From positions 1,860,001 to 1,924,000 of the forward strand of contig CP121321.1 of assembly GCA_043585095.1 (NCBI GenBank): a stretch of DNA of 64,000 nt. The letters run 5' to 3'. Positions 25,059 through 33,797 of this stretch are shown here, one piece after another. Both the position numbers and the translations under genes were made by a program. Below the pieces are notes generated by a model, which had not been told where the DNA came from, ran no database searches, and saw only the letters and a program-made list of their open reading frames with translations. Numbering within the stretch: position 1 is the stretch's first letter; each line of letters begins with the position of its first letter. This stretch comes from JANQIO01 sp043585095. GTDB lineage: Bacteria; Pseudomonadota; Gammaproteobacteria; Pseudomonadales; Halieaceae.

Positions 25059-27344
25059 GTGAAACGCCGCCTAACCATCGCCGGGCGTATTAACGTATAC
25101 GTCAGTGCGCTTGCGCTACTGCTGACTGTCGTTACCTGCGGGTACGCAGCGTATACGGCTTATCGGCAGGAAGTGCAAAGTATTGAAACTGCTGCCACCT
25201 GGCAAAGCGGTGAGGGGGTGCGTCATCAGCTCGCCTTCTACTACCGTGACCCGGAGCTTCTCAAGGCAGTACTTACCGATTTATCCAGCCACCCGGCGGT
25301 GCTCTACACTGCCGCTTACAGCCTGACCGGGGAGCCATTAGCCGCGCACCTGGCGACAGGCACCTCAGCGTATCCACTCTCCGATTTTGATGCCCTGCGC
25401 GGCAGCGCCGAGTCGCTGGAGATTGCATACGTGGGCGACGGCATAGACGGCGACTACATCGACATCACACTACCCGTCTTCTCCGACATTAATCCGCTTG
25501 AGGTCGGTATCAGCCGAAAACGTTTTGGCGAAAGGCTGACGACCGCCGGACCGGTAGCCAGTCAGTTTCTGACTGGCTACTACCACCTCGGGATCAGCAA
25601 AACCGCCCTGCTACGTTCTATGCAGGCAACGTTTCAACAGATTGTTCTTTACGGCCTTAGCGGCCTATTGCTCACCCTGTTCATTACGTTCGCTTTTACG
25701 CGCAGCATCGGTGCTTCGCTGGGCAGTCTTGCGGAAATGGCGTCTGAAATTTCCAAAGGCCATCTCGACAAAACCTTCAAACCCAAAGGCAGCGGCGAAG
25801 TGCGCGAAATCACCTCGCTGCTCAACGTCATCCTCGGGGAGCTCAAGAAGCACAAAGCCAAGATGGATACCGACAGTCATCTGCTGCGCATGAAAGTTGA
25901 CGAGCGAACGGAGCAATTATCCCGGCAAAACAAACAGCTCAATGAAGCGGTTAGACAGGTCACTCGCACTAAGAACAAGCTTCGCCAGTTAGCGTACTAC
26001 GACAGCCTCACGGAATTACCCAATCGCCAGCTGTTTACCGAGCAGCTCGATATCCTGCTGCGCATGGCCCAGCGCGAGGGCCGCACCATTGCCCTGCTGT
26101 TTCTCGATCTCGACAACTTTAAGCGCATCAATGATTCCCTGGGCCACAGCGCTGGCGACTTGTTATTGAAGGAAGTCGCCGCACGACTGGCATCCTGCGT
26201 GCGTGGCAGCGACCTGTTGGCGAAATACGTCGACAGCGAAGCAAAGATTGGTGTGTCACGGCTGGGTGGGGATGAATTTACCGTTGTGCTCAATAGCATC
26301 GACGAGCCCGCCACGGCTGGCGTGATCGCCGAACGCTTCCTGGATTCTTTGCAGAAGCCGATGCTTATTGAAGGCCATGAAGTGGTGGTGACGCCTAGCG
26401 TCGGCATCGCACTGGCCCCGCAGGATGCCGACAACGTTGAGGACCTGTTGAAACTCGCCGACACTGCCATGTATCACGCGAAATCCGCTGGACGAAACAA
26501 ATACAGCTTTTATTCCCAATCCATGCAGAGCACTGGCGTCGGCAGACTGAAGCTGGAAACAGATTTGCGCAAAGCGCTGGAACGCGAAGAACTGGTTCTG
26601 CACTACCAGCCACAGGTCTGTGCCCAAACCGGCCAGGTCAAGGGGGCCGAAGCACTAGTGCGCTGGCAGCATCCGGAGCATGGCCTGGTGCCACCGATAC
26701 GCTTTATCCCATTGGCTGAAGAGATGGGCCTGATCGTAGATCTGGGCAAATGGACGCTTCAGGAAGCCGCCAGGGAGAGCAAACGGCTGATGGAAGCTGG
26801 CCTTGATGTTCCCAAAATCGCTGTCAACGTGTCCGCGCTGCAATTCAACGCCACCTTTACCCATCAAGTACAAGACGTACTGGACTCTGTGGGGTTGCCC
26901 GCAGACCGTATTGAGCTGGAGCTCACCGAAGGCGTGATCATGAATAACGCCCAGGCCTCCATCGAGTCACTGCTTAGCCTTAAGGAGCTTGGCGTAAGCT
27001 TATCGGTAGACGATTTTGGTACCGGCTATTCATCACTCAGTTACCTGAGTAAGTTCCCACTCGATGAGCTGAAAATTGATCGCAGCTTTGTCATCGAATT
27101 CGACAAAAGCGAGAACAGCGCGGGCTTGATCAGCGCCATCATTGCGATGGGCAAAAGCCTGAACCTGTCTTTGGTGGCGGAAGGTGTCGACGACCCCCAG
27201 CAGTTCCTGTTTCTGCGACAGCAGCAGGTGGAGATCATTCAGGGCTATCTGTTTGACAAGCCTCTGCCCGGGAAAGAGTTTGAGCAGAGCTTGAGAGACG
27301 CGCGCTACCCCCGCCAGATAGAACAGATGTTGCAAGCTGGCTAG
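25059..27344 (+). CDS. Membrane GGDEF-EAL protein (c-di-GMP turnover)
   Basis: 761 residues from GTG 25059, preceded by GAGGGGCAAGCAGG; a GTG at 25032 would add nine residues. Two transmembrane helices flank a ~150-residue periplasmic sensor. A HAMP linker follows (LAEMASEISKGHLDKTF), then a coiled coil, GGDEF and EAL domains. The GGDEF motif RLGGDEFTVV (near residue 403) is intact. The EAL motif EALVRWQHP (near residue 531) and DDFGTGYSSLSYL are also intact. Both cyclase and phosphodiesterase activities are therefore possible. The periplasmic domain resembles CHASE8-type sensors. It stands alone, with no partner gene. Confidence 0.94.
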   Translation: MKRRLTIAGRINVYVSALALLLTVVTCGYAAYTAYRQEVQSIETAATWQSGEGVRHQLAFYYRDPELLKAVLTDLSSHPAVLYTAAYSLTGEPLAAHLATGTSAYPLSDFDALRGSAESLEIAYVGDGIDGDYIDITLPVFSDINPLEVGISRKRFGERLTTAGPVASQFLTGYYHLGISKTALLRSMQATFQQIVLYGLSGLLLTLFITFAFTRSIGASLGSLAEMASEISKGHLDKTFKPKGSGEVREITSLLNVILGELKKHKAKMDTDSHLLRMKVDERTEQLSRQNKQLNEAVRQVTRTKNKLRQLAYYDSLTELPNRQLFTEQLDILLRMAQREGRTIALLFLDLDNFKRINDSLGHSAGDLLLKEVAARLASCVRGSDLLAKYVDSEAKIGVSRLGGDEFTVVLNSIDEPATAGVIAERFLDSLQKPMLIEGHEVVVTPSVGIALAPQDADNVEDLLKLADTAMYHAKSAGRNKYSFYSQSMQSTGVGRLKLETDLRKALEREELVLHYQPQVCAQTGQVKGAEALVRWQHPEHGLVPPIRFIPLAEEMGLIVDLGKWTLQEAARESKRLMEAGLDVPKIAVNVSALQFNATFTHQVQDVLDSVGLPADRIELELTEGVIMNNAQASIESLLSLKELGVSLSVDDFGTGYSSLSYLSKFPLDELKIDRSFVIEFDKSENSAGLISAIIAMGKSLNLSLVAEGVDDPQQFLFLRQQQVEIIQGYLFDKPLPGKEFEQSLRDARYPRQIEQMLQAG

Positions 27345-27416
27345 CAGGCCAATCTGAACACACACCGTGCGGCGACGGTCGCGCCAGACCCTGTCAGAGC
27401 GCACCAGCCCAATGCC

Positions 27417-28025
27417 TTACGTTGGTTTTTTAACCTGTGCCGCTTTCTCGGGCCAGTCTGTATCACCCCAGACGGCTTCCAAACGTCTGTCGCGGCCACA
27501 GCCAAAACGGTAGAACTTGTATCGGGCGGGGTTCTTCAGATAGTAATCCTGATGATATTCCTCAACCGGGAAAAACTCTGCGCGCTCCAATATGGGTACC
27601 ACGATCTCTTGCCCGGTGAACTCAAGCTGCACTGATTTTATAGAGGCCTCCGCTATCCGGCGCTCGCCGTCACCTGCCGCAAAAATCGCAGGCCGATAGC
27701 TTTCGCCGCGATCACAGAACTGGCCGCCCGCGTCGAATGGATCAACGTTTGCCCAGAACAGGGTCAGCAGGTTTGCATAGCTAACCTGCCTGGGGTCATA
27801 GGTCACCTTAATCGCTTCATAGTGGCCCGTGTGCGCGCCTCTATATGTTGGATTAGGGTGCGTGCCACCGCTGAATCCCGACACCACGTCGGTTACCCCA
27901 GGCACACCCTGGTATGCAGCCTCCATGCACCAGAAGCAACCGCCGGCAAACACCGCCGTTGCCGCACTCACATGGATGGAAAGACCAAGGCCAAGCGCTG
28001 CGAAAAGCAATTTGAAACGCGTCAT
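27417..28025 (-). CDS. msrA: Peptide-methionine (S)-S-oxide reductase, exported
   Basis: 202 residues with an N-terminal signal peptide (MTRFKLLFAALGLGLSIHVSAA) before the catalytic motif GGCFWCMEA. GTHPNPTYRGAHTGHYEAIK and YHQDYYLKNP are further MsrA hallmarks. The enzyme reduces the S epimer of methionine sulfoxide in proteins; the signal peptide places it in the periplasm, where it would repair envelope proteins. The C-terminal cysteine region (RFGCGRDRRLEAVWG) supplies a resolving Cys. No msrB is adjacent. It diverges from yjbQ across 86 bp. Confidence 0.95.
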   Translation of the reverse strand: MTRFKLLFAALGLGLSIHVSAATAVFAGGCFWCMEAAYQGVPGVTDVVSGFSGGTHPNPTYRGAHTGHYEAIKVTYDPRQVSYANLLTLFWANVDPFDAGGQFCDRGESYRPAIFAAGDGERRIAEASIKSVQLEFTGQEIVVPILERAEFFPVEEYHQDYYLKNPARYKFYRFGCGRDRRLEAVWGDTDWPEKAAQVKKPT

Positions 28026-28111
28026 GCAAACTCCGTGATTAACTATCGTACGACCGAAACCGGTTACACTCTGCTCAACTATGACTACGATATACGGGGT
28101 TTGTTCAGAAC

Positions 28112-28528
28112 ATGATCAAACGAATTCAACTGCAAACCCACGGCCAGGGCCTTCACGCGTTTACCCCGCAAGTCAATGAGATCATCGAGGAGGCGGCGCG
28201 CAGCCACGCATTGGACGAGGGCCTGTGCACACTTTACCTACAGCACACCTCTGCCAGCCTGCTAATTCAGGAGAATTACGACGACAGCGCGCGTATCGAT
28301 CTTGAAAACTGGCTAAACCGATTGGTACCGGAGAATGACAGCCTGTACACGCATACGCTGGAGGGCCCCGATGACATGCCCGCACACATCAAGTCGGCAC
28401 TTACCGCCACGCAGCTGAGCATCCCTGTTGAGCACGGCAAGTTGCTGCTGGGCACCTGGCAGGGCATCTACCTGTGGGAACATCGACACCGACCAGCGCA
28501 GCGTCAGGTGATTGTCCATCTGGCCTGA
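28112..28528 (+). CDS. yjbQ: YjbQ family protein (secondary thiamine-phosphate synthase-like)
   Basis: A 138-residue protein of the YjbQ/UPF0047 family. HALDEGLCTLYLQHTSASLL carries the conserved histidine/threonine cluster; GTWQGIYLWEHRHRP is the signature near the C-terminus. The E. coli homologue has weak thiamine-phosphate synthase activity; the physiological role is not settled. The protein is cytoplasmic, without a signal peptide. It converges with the flavoprotein gene, 12 bp between stops. Confidence 0.92.
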   Translation: MIKRIQLQTHGQGLHAFTPQVNEIIEEAARSHALDEGLCTLYLQHTSASLLIQENYDDSARIDLENWLNRLVPENDSLYTHTLEGPDDMPAHIKSALTATQLSIPVEHGKLLLGTWQGIYLWEHRHRPAQRQVIVHLA

Positions 28529-28540
28529 GACCCTGTGATG

Positions 28541-29830
28541 CTAGCGCCAGCGCTCCGCCAGTTTGTACCACTGCATCCCCAGAGCCAGCGCCTGGTTACC
28601 AAACCACTCTGGCAAAGGAATACGCCAGTGCCACATGTTGGCGAAATGGTCGTACTCCGTCATATCGCCCGCCACGGCATTCGCCATAATCTCGCTAAAG
28701 ATGTGTGACGTACCGACGCCGTGGCCCGAATAGCCCTGCAAATAGTAGACGTTGTCTGAGGTGCGGCCGACCTGCGGTATACGGTTGATGACAATGCCCG
28801 CCATACCGGTCCACTCGAATTCAATTTGCACACCTTCAAGCTGCGGAAATACCTTCAGCAGCGCCGGCAGCAGTTCACCCGAGACGGATTTTGAGTCTTG
28901 TCCAGAGTAATTGGTGCCGCCGCCGAACATCAGGCGCTTGTCGGCGGTGAGCCGATAGTAGTCCAGCACAAAGCGACAGTCGTAAACCGCAAGGTCCTTA
29001 GGGTTGATCGATTGCACTTGTTCGTCAGTCAGCGGTTCGGTGGCCATATTGCCCAGGGAGGCAGGAAACAACTTGCCCATGAGCTTACGTCGCTCCAAAC
29101 GATGATAGGCGTTGCCCGTAAGGATGACTTTGTCAGCCGTTATCACGCCCTGCTCCGTCACTATCTGTGGCTTGACGCCATGCTCTATGGCCAGCACTTC
29201 AGTGTGCTCAAAGATCTGCGCACCCAGACTTTCTGCTGCACGCGCTTCGCCAATGCATAGATTCACCGAGTGCAGGTGCATGTTTTTGGTGTTGAGCAAA
29301 CCGCCGTGGTAAATGGAGGTTCCCAGATATTCGGGTATTTCGTCGCGACTCAGCAGCGTCAGGTGCTCACCCATACCCCTAGCATGCCCCTGATCGTGCA
29401 TCGCTTGCAGCTCGCGCATGTGGCTGGGCTGGTAAGCGGTATGTAGATGGCCATGCTTGAGATCGCAGTCTATGCCGTATTTCTCGACGCGCGCTTTAAT
29501 GATTTCGTGTCCCCGCCAGCGCATGCGCCAGACATAGTCTTCGGCGTCCGCGCCCAGGCGCTTGCGCAAGCCTCTGGTCATGGCCTCATCGCCAGACAGG
29601 CTGCCCGTCACCTGACCACCGTTTCGCCCTGTCGCGCCCCACGCGATCTTATTCGCCTCAATAATAGCGACGTTAAAGCCCTTCTCGGCCAATTCCAGCG
29701 CCGTATTCACGCCACTGAAGCCACCACCAATCACCGCGATGTCTACCGTCAGATCACCGTTGAGCTGGGGGTAGTCCGTCTCGCGGTCAATGGTCGCGTT
29801 GTAGTAGGAATTGCAGCGTGCTTGAGTCAT
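28541..29830 (-). CDS. FAD-dependent oxidoreductase, gamma-glutamylputrescine oxidase-like (DAO family)
   Basis: 429 residues from ATG 29830; a TTG five codons earlier is possible. The dinucleotide-binding motif DIAVIGGGFSGVNTALELAE and GATGRNGGQV are at the front. The C-terminus has GYSGHGVGTSHIFSEIMA. This pattern is PuuB/OrdL-type: oxidation of gamma-glutamylputrescine or another secondary amine, releasing H2O2. None of puuACD is adjacent, so the substrate is open. The upstream region (29831-30104) has a 21-bp direct repeat. Confidence 0.88.
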   Translation of the reverse strand: MTQARCNSYYNATIDRETDYPQLNGDLTVDIAVIGGGFSGVNTALELAEKGFNVAIIEANKIAWGATGRNGGQVTGSLSGDEAMTRGLRKRLGADAEDYVWRMRWRGHEIIKARVEKYGIDCDLKHGHLHTAYQPSHMRELQAMHDQGHARGMGEHLTLLSRDEIPEYLGTSIYHGGLLNTKNMHLHSVNLCIGEARAAESLGAQIFEHTEVLAIEHGVKPQIVTEQGVITADKVILTGNAYHRLERRKLMGKLFPASLGNMATEPLTDEQVQSINPKDLAVYDCRFVLDYYRLTADKRLMFGGGTNYSGQDSKSVSGELLPALLKVFPQLEGVQIEFEWTGMAGIVINRIPQVGRTSDNVYYLQGYSGHGVGTSHIFSEIMANAVAGDMTEYDHFANMWHWRIPLPEWFGNQALALGMQWYKLAERWR

Positions 29831-30017
29831 ATTTGGGGGCGCCAATGATTAATTGCGGCAACGTTTGCTCGCTAATCAATACGCGGGGCACAGCTTTCGG
29901 GATTGCATGCTCGACAAACAGAATGGAGTGACCTTCTGGCTCGGTCCCGTCGTAATAGTAAATATATTAACTAATTATGCGGAGCCCACGGCGGACCGGT
30001 GAAAGAACTACCACATC

Positions 30018-30059
30018 CTATAACGGACGATAGCCACGCTATAACGGACGATAGCCACG
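30018..30059. repeat. 21-bp direct repeat, two perfect copies
   Basis: Two abutting identical units, 30018-30038 and 30039-30059, with core TATAACGGACGATAGCC. The repeat spans two helical turns exactly, so it would place two protein-binding sites on the same face. It lies 46 bp upstream of the 83-residue gene and about 190 bp upstream of the flavoprotein start. The remaining 29831-30104 stretch holds an AT-rich patch (ATATATTAACTAATTATG-like) that may be a promoter; no gene is seen there. Confidence 0.75.
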
Positions 30060-30104
30060 TACATAGGCCATAGGCGCCCGAACTCATCTGGAAATTGACT
30101 AAAG

Positions 30105-30356
30105 GTGGACCCGGTCGATGCAAGAGCACTTACCTGCACGCTCACTGGCGCCGGCGAGACAGTGACACGCCAGGCGCAGGCTGCAGCAAGTCGATTTATA
30201 AAGGCGCAACTACAGCCCTTCGATAGCGACGCACTGCAAAATACTACTGATATGATGCGTGCTATGCGTTCACACCTGCAGGGCTTGAATCCTGCCGTCC
30301 TCGCCCAGGGCGATAAAGAATCCGCAGACCTACGCGCACAGGAAACAACCCTATGA
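30105..30356 (+). CDS. Small hypothetical protein (83 aa) coupled to hydrolase
   Basis: 83 residues from GTG, with a weak ribosome site AAAGG directly before the start. The sequence is polar and Ala/Gln-rich with predicted helix (RQAQAAASRFIKAQLQ) and has no recognisable domain; no membrane segment is seen. Support for a real gene is the four-base ATGA overlap with the alpha/beta hydrolase that follows. An alternative start at an ATG near 30252 would leave about 34 residues. Treat as a coupled small gene, not certain. Confidence 0.45.
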   Translation: MDPVDARALTCTLTGAGETVTRQAQAAASRFIKAQLQPFDSDALQNTTDMMRAMRSHLQGLNPAVLAQGDKESADLRAQETTL

Positions 30357-31144
30357 CCCCCAGCACCGGCACGCCAGCCCCACCCAAACGCAGCCTGCTC
30401 CTGTTGGAGTCCCGGGCGGCACTTGACGCCGCGCGCATGCTGTCGACGCTCACCGCATCCCGTTTTCGAAAGCCCGCCACACTATCAGACAGTCTGGTAA
30501 TCATTGCGCCTGGCTTTAGCGCTGGTGACTACTCTACCTTGCCTTTGCGCCGCTATCTGAAACGCCAGGGCTTCTCTGCAGAGGGCTGGGGTTTGGGCAC
30601 CAACCTGGCTGGCACCAATCTTGAACACACCCTGGATGACCTATCTGACCGCTGGACCTTTCGTCCACGAAAAGACTACCGCGGCGAAGCCGGCGTACCC
30701 TTTCAGGTTGATCGCTTCTACGATCGAGTCGTGCAACGCCATGAAGCCACCGGGAAGAAAATCGCGTTGATTGGTTGGAGCCTGGGCGGCTACATGGCTC
30801 GCGAAGTAGCACGTGATTTGCCAGGCATTGTTGATCGCGTGGTAACGATGGGCTCTCCCACCGTGGGCGGCCCCAAATACACCGCGGCTGCACCCTTCTT
30901 TGAAAAGCGCGGCATGGACCTTAACTGGATAGAGCAGGAGATCGCCAGACGGGAATCCCGCCCTATTCAGCAACCCATAACCGCCATCGTCAGCAAAACA
31001 GACGCCATCGTCGACTGGAATGCCGCTATCGATTCCTTTAGCCCCAGCGTCACGCACATTGAGATTGACGCAGCCCACCTGGGGATGGGCTTCAATCCAT
31101 CGATATGGGCACATGTATTGACCGGCCTTAAGGCCAGCGCCTAG
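30353..31144 (+). CDS. Alpha/beta hydrolase
   Basis: 263 residues. The nucleophile elbow is GWSLGGYMAREVA, with Ser near residue 144. VIIAPGFSAGDYST gives the oxyanion region, SKTDAIVDW the likely acid, and HIEIDAAHLGMG the catalytic histidine. This is the lipase/acyltransferase-like branch in which Thr-rich caps follow strand beta-6. No signal peptide is evident, so it is probably cytoplasmic or membrane-associated. The upstream 83-residue gene overlaps its start. The ester substrate is unknown. Confidence 0.88.
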   Translation: MTPSTGTPAPPKRSLLLLESRAALDAARMLSTLTASRFRKPATLSDSLVIIAPGFSAGDYSTLPLRRYLKRQGFSAEGWGLGTNLAGTNLEHTLDDLSDRWTFRPRKDYRGEAGVPFQVDRFYDRVVQRHEATGKKIALIGWSLGGYMAREVARDLPGIVDRVVTMGSPTVGGPKYTAAAPFFEKRGMDLNWIEQEIARRESRPIQQPITAIVSKTDAIVDWNAAIDSFSPSVTHIEIDAAHLGMGFNPSIWAHVLTGLKASA

Positions 31145-31352
31145 CTGGTTGTTCGAAAGTATCGCCCGGCAGATCACAGTCCCCTTGTTGCGCTCCGGGA
31201 GTCCTTGTTTCCTGATGACCCACCCCATAACGAAGCCGCAGCGATGACCGCTTCAGCATGAGCGCTCTCTTCGACCAGGGCCTGCACGGCTGGTGCATGT
31301 CGCATTTCAAAGCGCCCCCAATATTGCCGCCGTTTACACACAGCCAGAGCCG

Positions 31353-32183
31353 CTAGGAGAAAAACACCAGACAGCGACTCTCAATACTTTCGCGCGGCGG
31401 AGCCCCTTTATCTGCCGTTGGATCGACAAATGCGGTGTGGGGGGTAAATCGCGTTCGCCCGTCTTCGGCGGAGTCGTAGGTCTTGAACAGCAGCACTTCG
31501 TCAGGCTGCATCTGCGTATAGAAATACCAGCGCTGGTTAGGATTATAGAGCGCGACCTGTAGCTCACCCACGCGCTCCTCCGCTCGGCGCTCCATGGAGA
31601 CCAGGTCACCGCTTGCGATACTGGTCGCGTCGCACAGCGCGAGCGGCTGATCCACAACAGGGCCACGGATGGGTCGCCAGACATTGATTATCGCAAACCG
31701 CCGGTACTGCAAACCCTCCAGCGCATGCGCTGCATCGCTCAAATAATCGGCCAGCCTGCGAGGTCCAGACGCTGCCGTGTAATCATTGTGCACGATGTTG
31801 GCAGGTTCACGTGTGCCCTGACCACGCTGCTGGGCAAGCGACGCGCTGCGCCGGGTATCGTCAAAGACTTCTACCCGTGAAGCGCCAGTAATGGTCTTTA
31901 CCAGCGTTTCGAGTTCGCCGTGATACACAGCGCTAAGCGCCTCATCGTCATAGAGATCAACAACCTGCGTCTGATGCCGAACAAGCCTGAAGCCTTCTCG
32001 GTCGAGATTGGCGTCTGGCAGCAAACTTCGAGCGTCACGAATCAGCACGGCCTCGTCACGGAAGTTACCGATATGCTCGGTCTGATCGCCGCCACCCTTG
32101 GACGGAACGTACACCAGCGGTTCGCTGAGATCAGCGAGAAACTTCAGCGTGACGTGTCGCTGTTCTGAACTAGCACTAGACAT
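31353..32183 (-). CDS. CmcJ/NvfI family oxidoreductase (2OG-Fe(II) dioxygenase-like)
   Basis: 276 residues of the CmcJ/AsaB type. VHNDYTAASGPRR carries the HxD metal ligands and TPHTAFVDPTAD the distal histidine; RFAIINVWRPIRGPVVDQP is the family's central strand. These proteins occur in fungi and in bacteria and act as Fe(II)/2-oxoglutarate-like oxygenases, for example in cephamycin 7-methoxylation; the family is unevenly characterised. The gene stands alone, with AGGATG as ribosome site. The substrate is unknown. Confidence 0.85.
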   Translation of the reverse strand: MSSASSEQRHVTLKFLADLSEPLVYVPSKGGGDQTEHIGNFRDEAVLIRDARSLLPDANLDREGFRLVRHQTQVVDLYDDEALSAVYHGELETLVKTITGASRVEVFDDTRRSASLAQQRGQGTREPANIVHNDYTAASGPRRLADYLSDAAHALEGLQYRRFAIINVWRPIRGPVVDQPLALCDATSIASGDLVSMERRAEERVGELQVALYNPNQRWYFYTQMQPDEVLLFKTYDSAEDGRTRFTPHTAFVDPTADKGAPPRESIESRCLVFFS

Positions 32184-32541
32184 TGAACATCCTGATTCTT
32201 TATCGCTTAACGTCGTTTATAGTTTGAAGATGCGTATGGATCACGAGTGCCTGCGCGTGAACTCTATCAATCACATACCATCTGACAATGAGCCAACGTA
32301 CCGACAATCTCATCATAAGGGAGGGTAATGCAAAGCCACCGCACAGTCCTCCCGCCGGCAATCACGCTTGCCGCCAGCAGACTACGTTAGCCGGCTCAGG
32401 GGCGGCGAATTCATCTGCCAAACACGCCAGTGACTATTGAAATTTGGCGCTCGCGGCCAAGCTTTGTATGCAGCTTCGCTCTACACTGGATGCGTAGTCG
32501 TTAATCTATACCCAATGCACACACCACATAAGGCTCAAACC
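32184..32541. other. Divergent intergenic region without a gene
   Basis: 358 bp between the start of the CmcJ-like gene and the start of the EEP-family gene. I see no open frame with a credible ribosome site or protein signature. It must hold the two outward promoters. Candidate in-frame starts for the EEP gene at 32437 and 32515 are considered less likely than 32542, because they would place 9-35 residues before the signal peptide. Confidence 0.5.
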
Positions 32542-33357
32542 ATGAGACAAAATGCACTGTTGACCGGAGTATTGCTAAGCGCCCTGATTGCGCCTGCCGC
32601 TGTCGCTGATGCGGACTGTCACGCTTTGCCGCAAGCCAGCGTCGCTGAACCTGGCAAGCAAAAAGCGCTGGGTACGGATATCGAAATATTGAGCTGGAAT
32701 ATCCAAAAAGCCGGCGCAGAAGGCTGGAGCAAAGACTTCGGCGACCTTGCGCAGCCTGCACAGCTAGTCTTCCTGCAGGAAGCGACACTGCAAGCTGGTA
32801 TACCTGCCCTACTCCCTGACGCATGGGTTTCAGTATTCTCCGAGGGTTATACGACGGATGCCATCCAGAGCGGCGTAATGACTCTGGCCGCTAGCGCACC
32901 GATCAGCCACTGCCGTCATAGCAGCATTGAGCCGCTATTGCGCACGCCAAAAGCGGCTAGCGTTGCGCATTATCCTTTGAAGGGGCGCAGTGACACTCTG
33001 CTGGCAATCAATCTTCACGCGGTGAATTTCAGTCTCGGCCTGACCAGCCTGCGCGACCAGTTCAAGCCCCTTGTGGCTGCCCTGCTTGCCCACGAAGGCC
33101 CCGCTATCGTTGCCGGTGATTTCAACACCTGGAGTGAATCCCGCCAGGTTTTGGTTGACCAGTTCATGTCCGCGCAAGGTCTGGCTCCGGTGCAATTTGC
33201 AGACGATCAGCGCAGTCGTCCCACAGGACGCGCACTTGATCATGTTTACGTTCGTGGCATGACAACCCGCAGCGCTGAAGTGTTGCCCGTCAGCAGTTCT
33301 GATCACAATCCGATTCGCCTGCGCGTATCGATCAACGACGCCATCGCGCCTTCATGA
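32542..33357 (+). CDS. Exported endonuclease/exonuclease/phosphatase family protein
   Basis: 271 residues from ATG 32542, chosen because it places a signal peptide at the N-terminus (MRQNALLTGVLLSALIAPAA, cleavage after VADA). The EEP fold is shown by EILSWNIQKAG, LVFLQEA, AINLHAVNF, VAGDFNTW (catalytic Asn/Asp), RALDHVYVRG and SSDHNPIRL. Members cleave DNA, RNA or phosphoesters of lipids. With a signal peptide it is periplasmic or extracellular. It overlaps the DUF5329 gene by four bases (ATGA). Confidence 0.92.
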   Translation: MRQNALLTGVLLSALIAPAAVADADCHALPQASVAEPGKQKALGTDIEILSWNIQKAGAEGWSKDFGDLAQPAQLVFLQEATLQAGIPALLPDAWVSVFSEGYTTDAIQSGVMTLAASAPISHCRHSSIEPLLRTPKAASVAHYPLKGRSDTLLAINLHAVNFSLGLTSLRDQFKPLVAALLAHEGPAIVAGDFNTWSESRQVLVDQFMSAQGLAPVQFADDQRSRPTGRALDHVYVRGMTTRSAEVLPVSSSDHNPIRLRVSINDAIAPS

Positions 33358-33758
33358 ATTCGCCGGGGCACTCCGCGCTGGCTAAACATACGTCGACTGG
33401 CAACCCGCTACGGCTTATCTGTTTTGCCGTTTTACTGTGCGCATTCAGCCGCCCGGGCCTCGCGTTAGACGCGGTCGCCGAACAGGAAATTGAGCACCTG
33501 CTTGGATTTGTGGAAACTAGCGACTGCGTCTTTACGCGCAATGACACTGCCCACTCGGCGGAGGATGCCGCGGACCATTTGCGGCTAAAGTACCGGCGCG
33601 GACTGCGCTACATCGATAGTGCCGAGGACTTTATAAACCGGCTTGCCAGCAAGAGCTCCTGGACAGGCAAGCCTTACACAGTGCAGTGCGGAGAGACCAG
33701 CTTAAGCAGCCAGCGATGGCTGGAGCAGGCACTGTCTGCTTACCGGCAGGGTTCGTAG
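33354..33758 (+). CDS. DUF5329 family protein
   Basis: 134 residues; the N-terminal hydrophobic stretch (LRLICFAVLLCAFSRPGLA) is a signal peptide. The body EIEHLLGFVETSDCVFTRN, then AADHLRLKYRRGLRYIDSAEDFI and a C-terminal GxPYTVQCG segment match DUF5329: two cysteines that could form a disulfide, and an Arg/Tyr-rich helix. The function is unknown. It overlaps the EEP gene, so the two are probably co-expressed in the periplasm. Confidence 0.88.
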   Translation: MNSPGHSALAKHTSTGNPLRLICFAVLLCAFSRPGLALDAVAEQEIEHLLGFVETSDCVFTRNDTAHSAEDAADHLRLKYRRGLRYIDSAEDFINRLASKSSWTGKPYTVQCGETSLSSQRWLEQALSAYRQGS

Positions 33759-33797
33759 GCTGACACGGCTGTCAGAACCGCCCTCATCTGACTGTCT

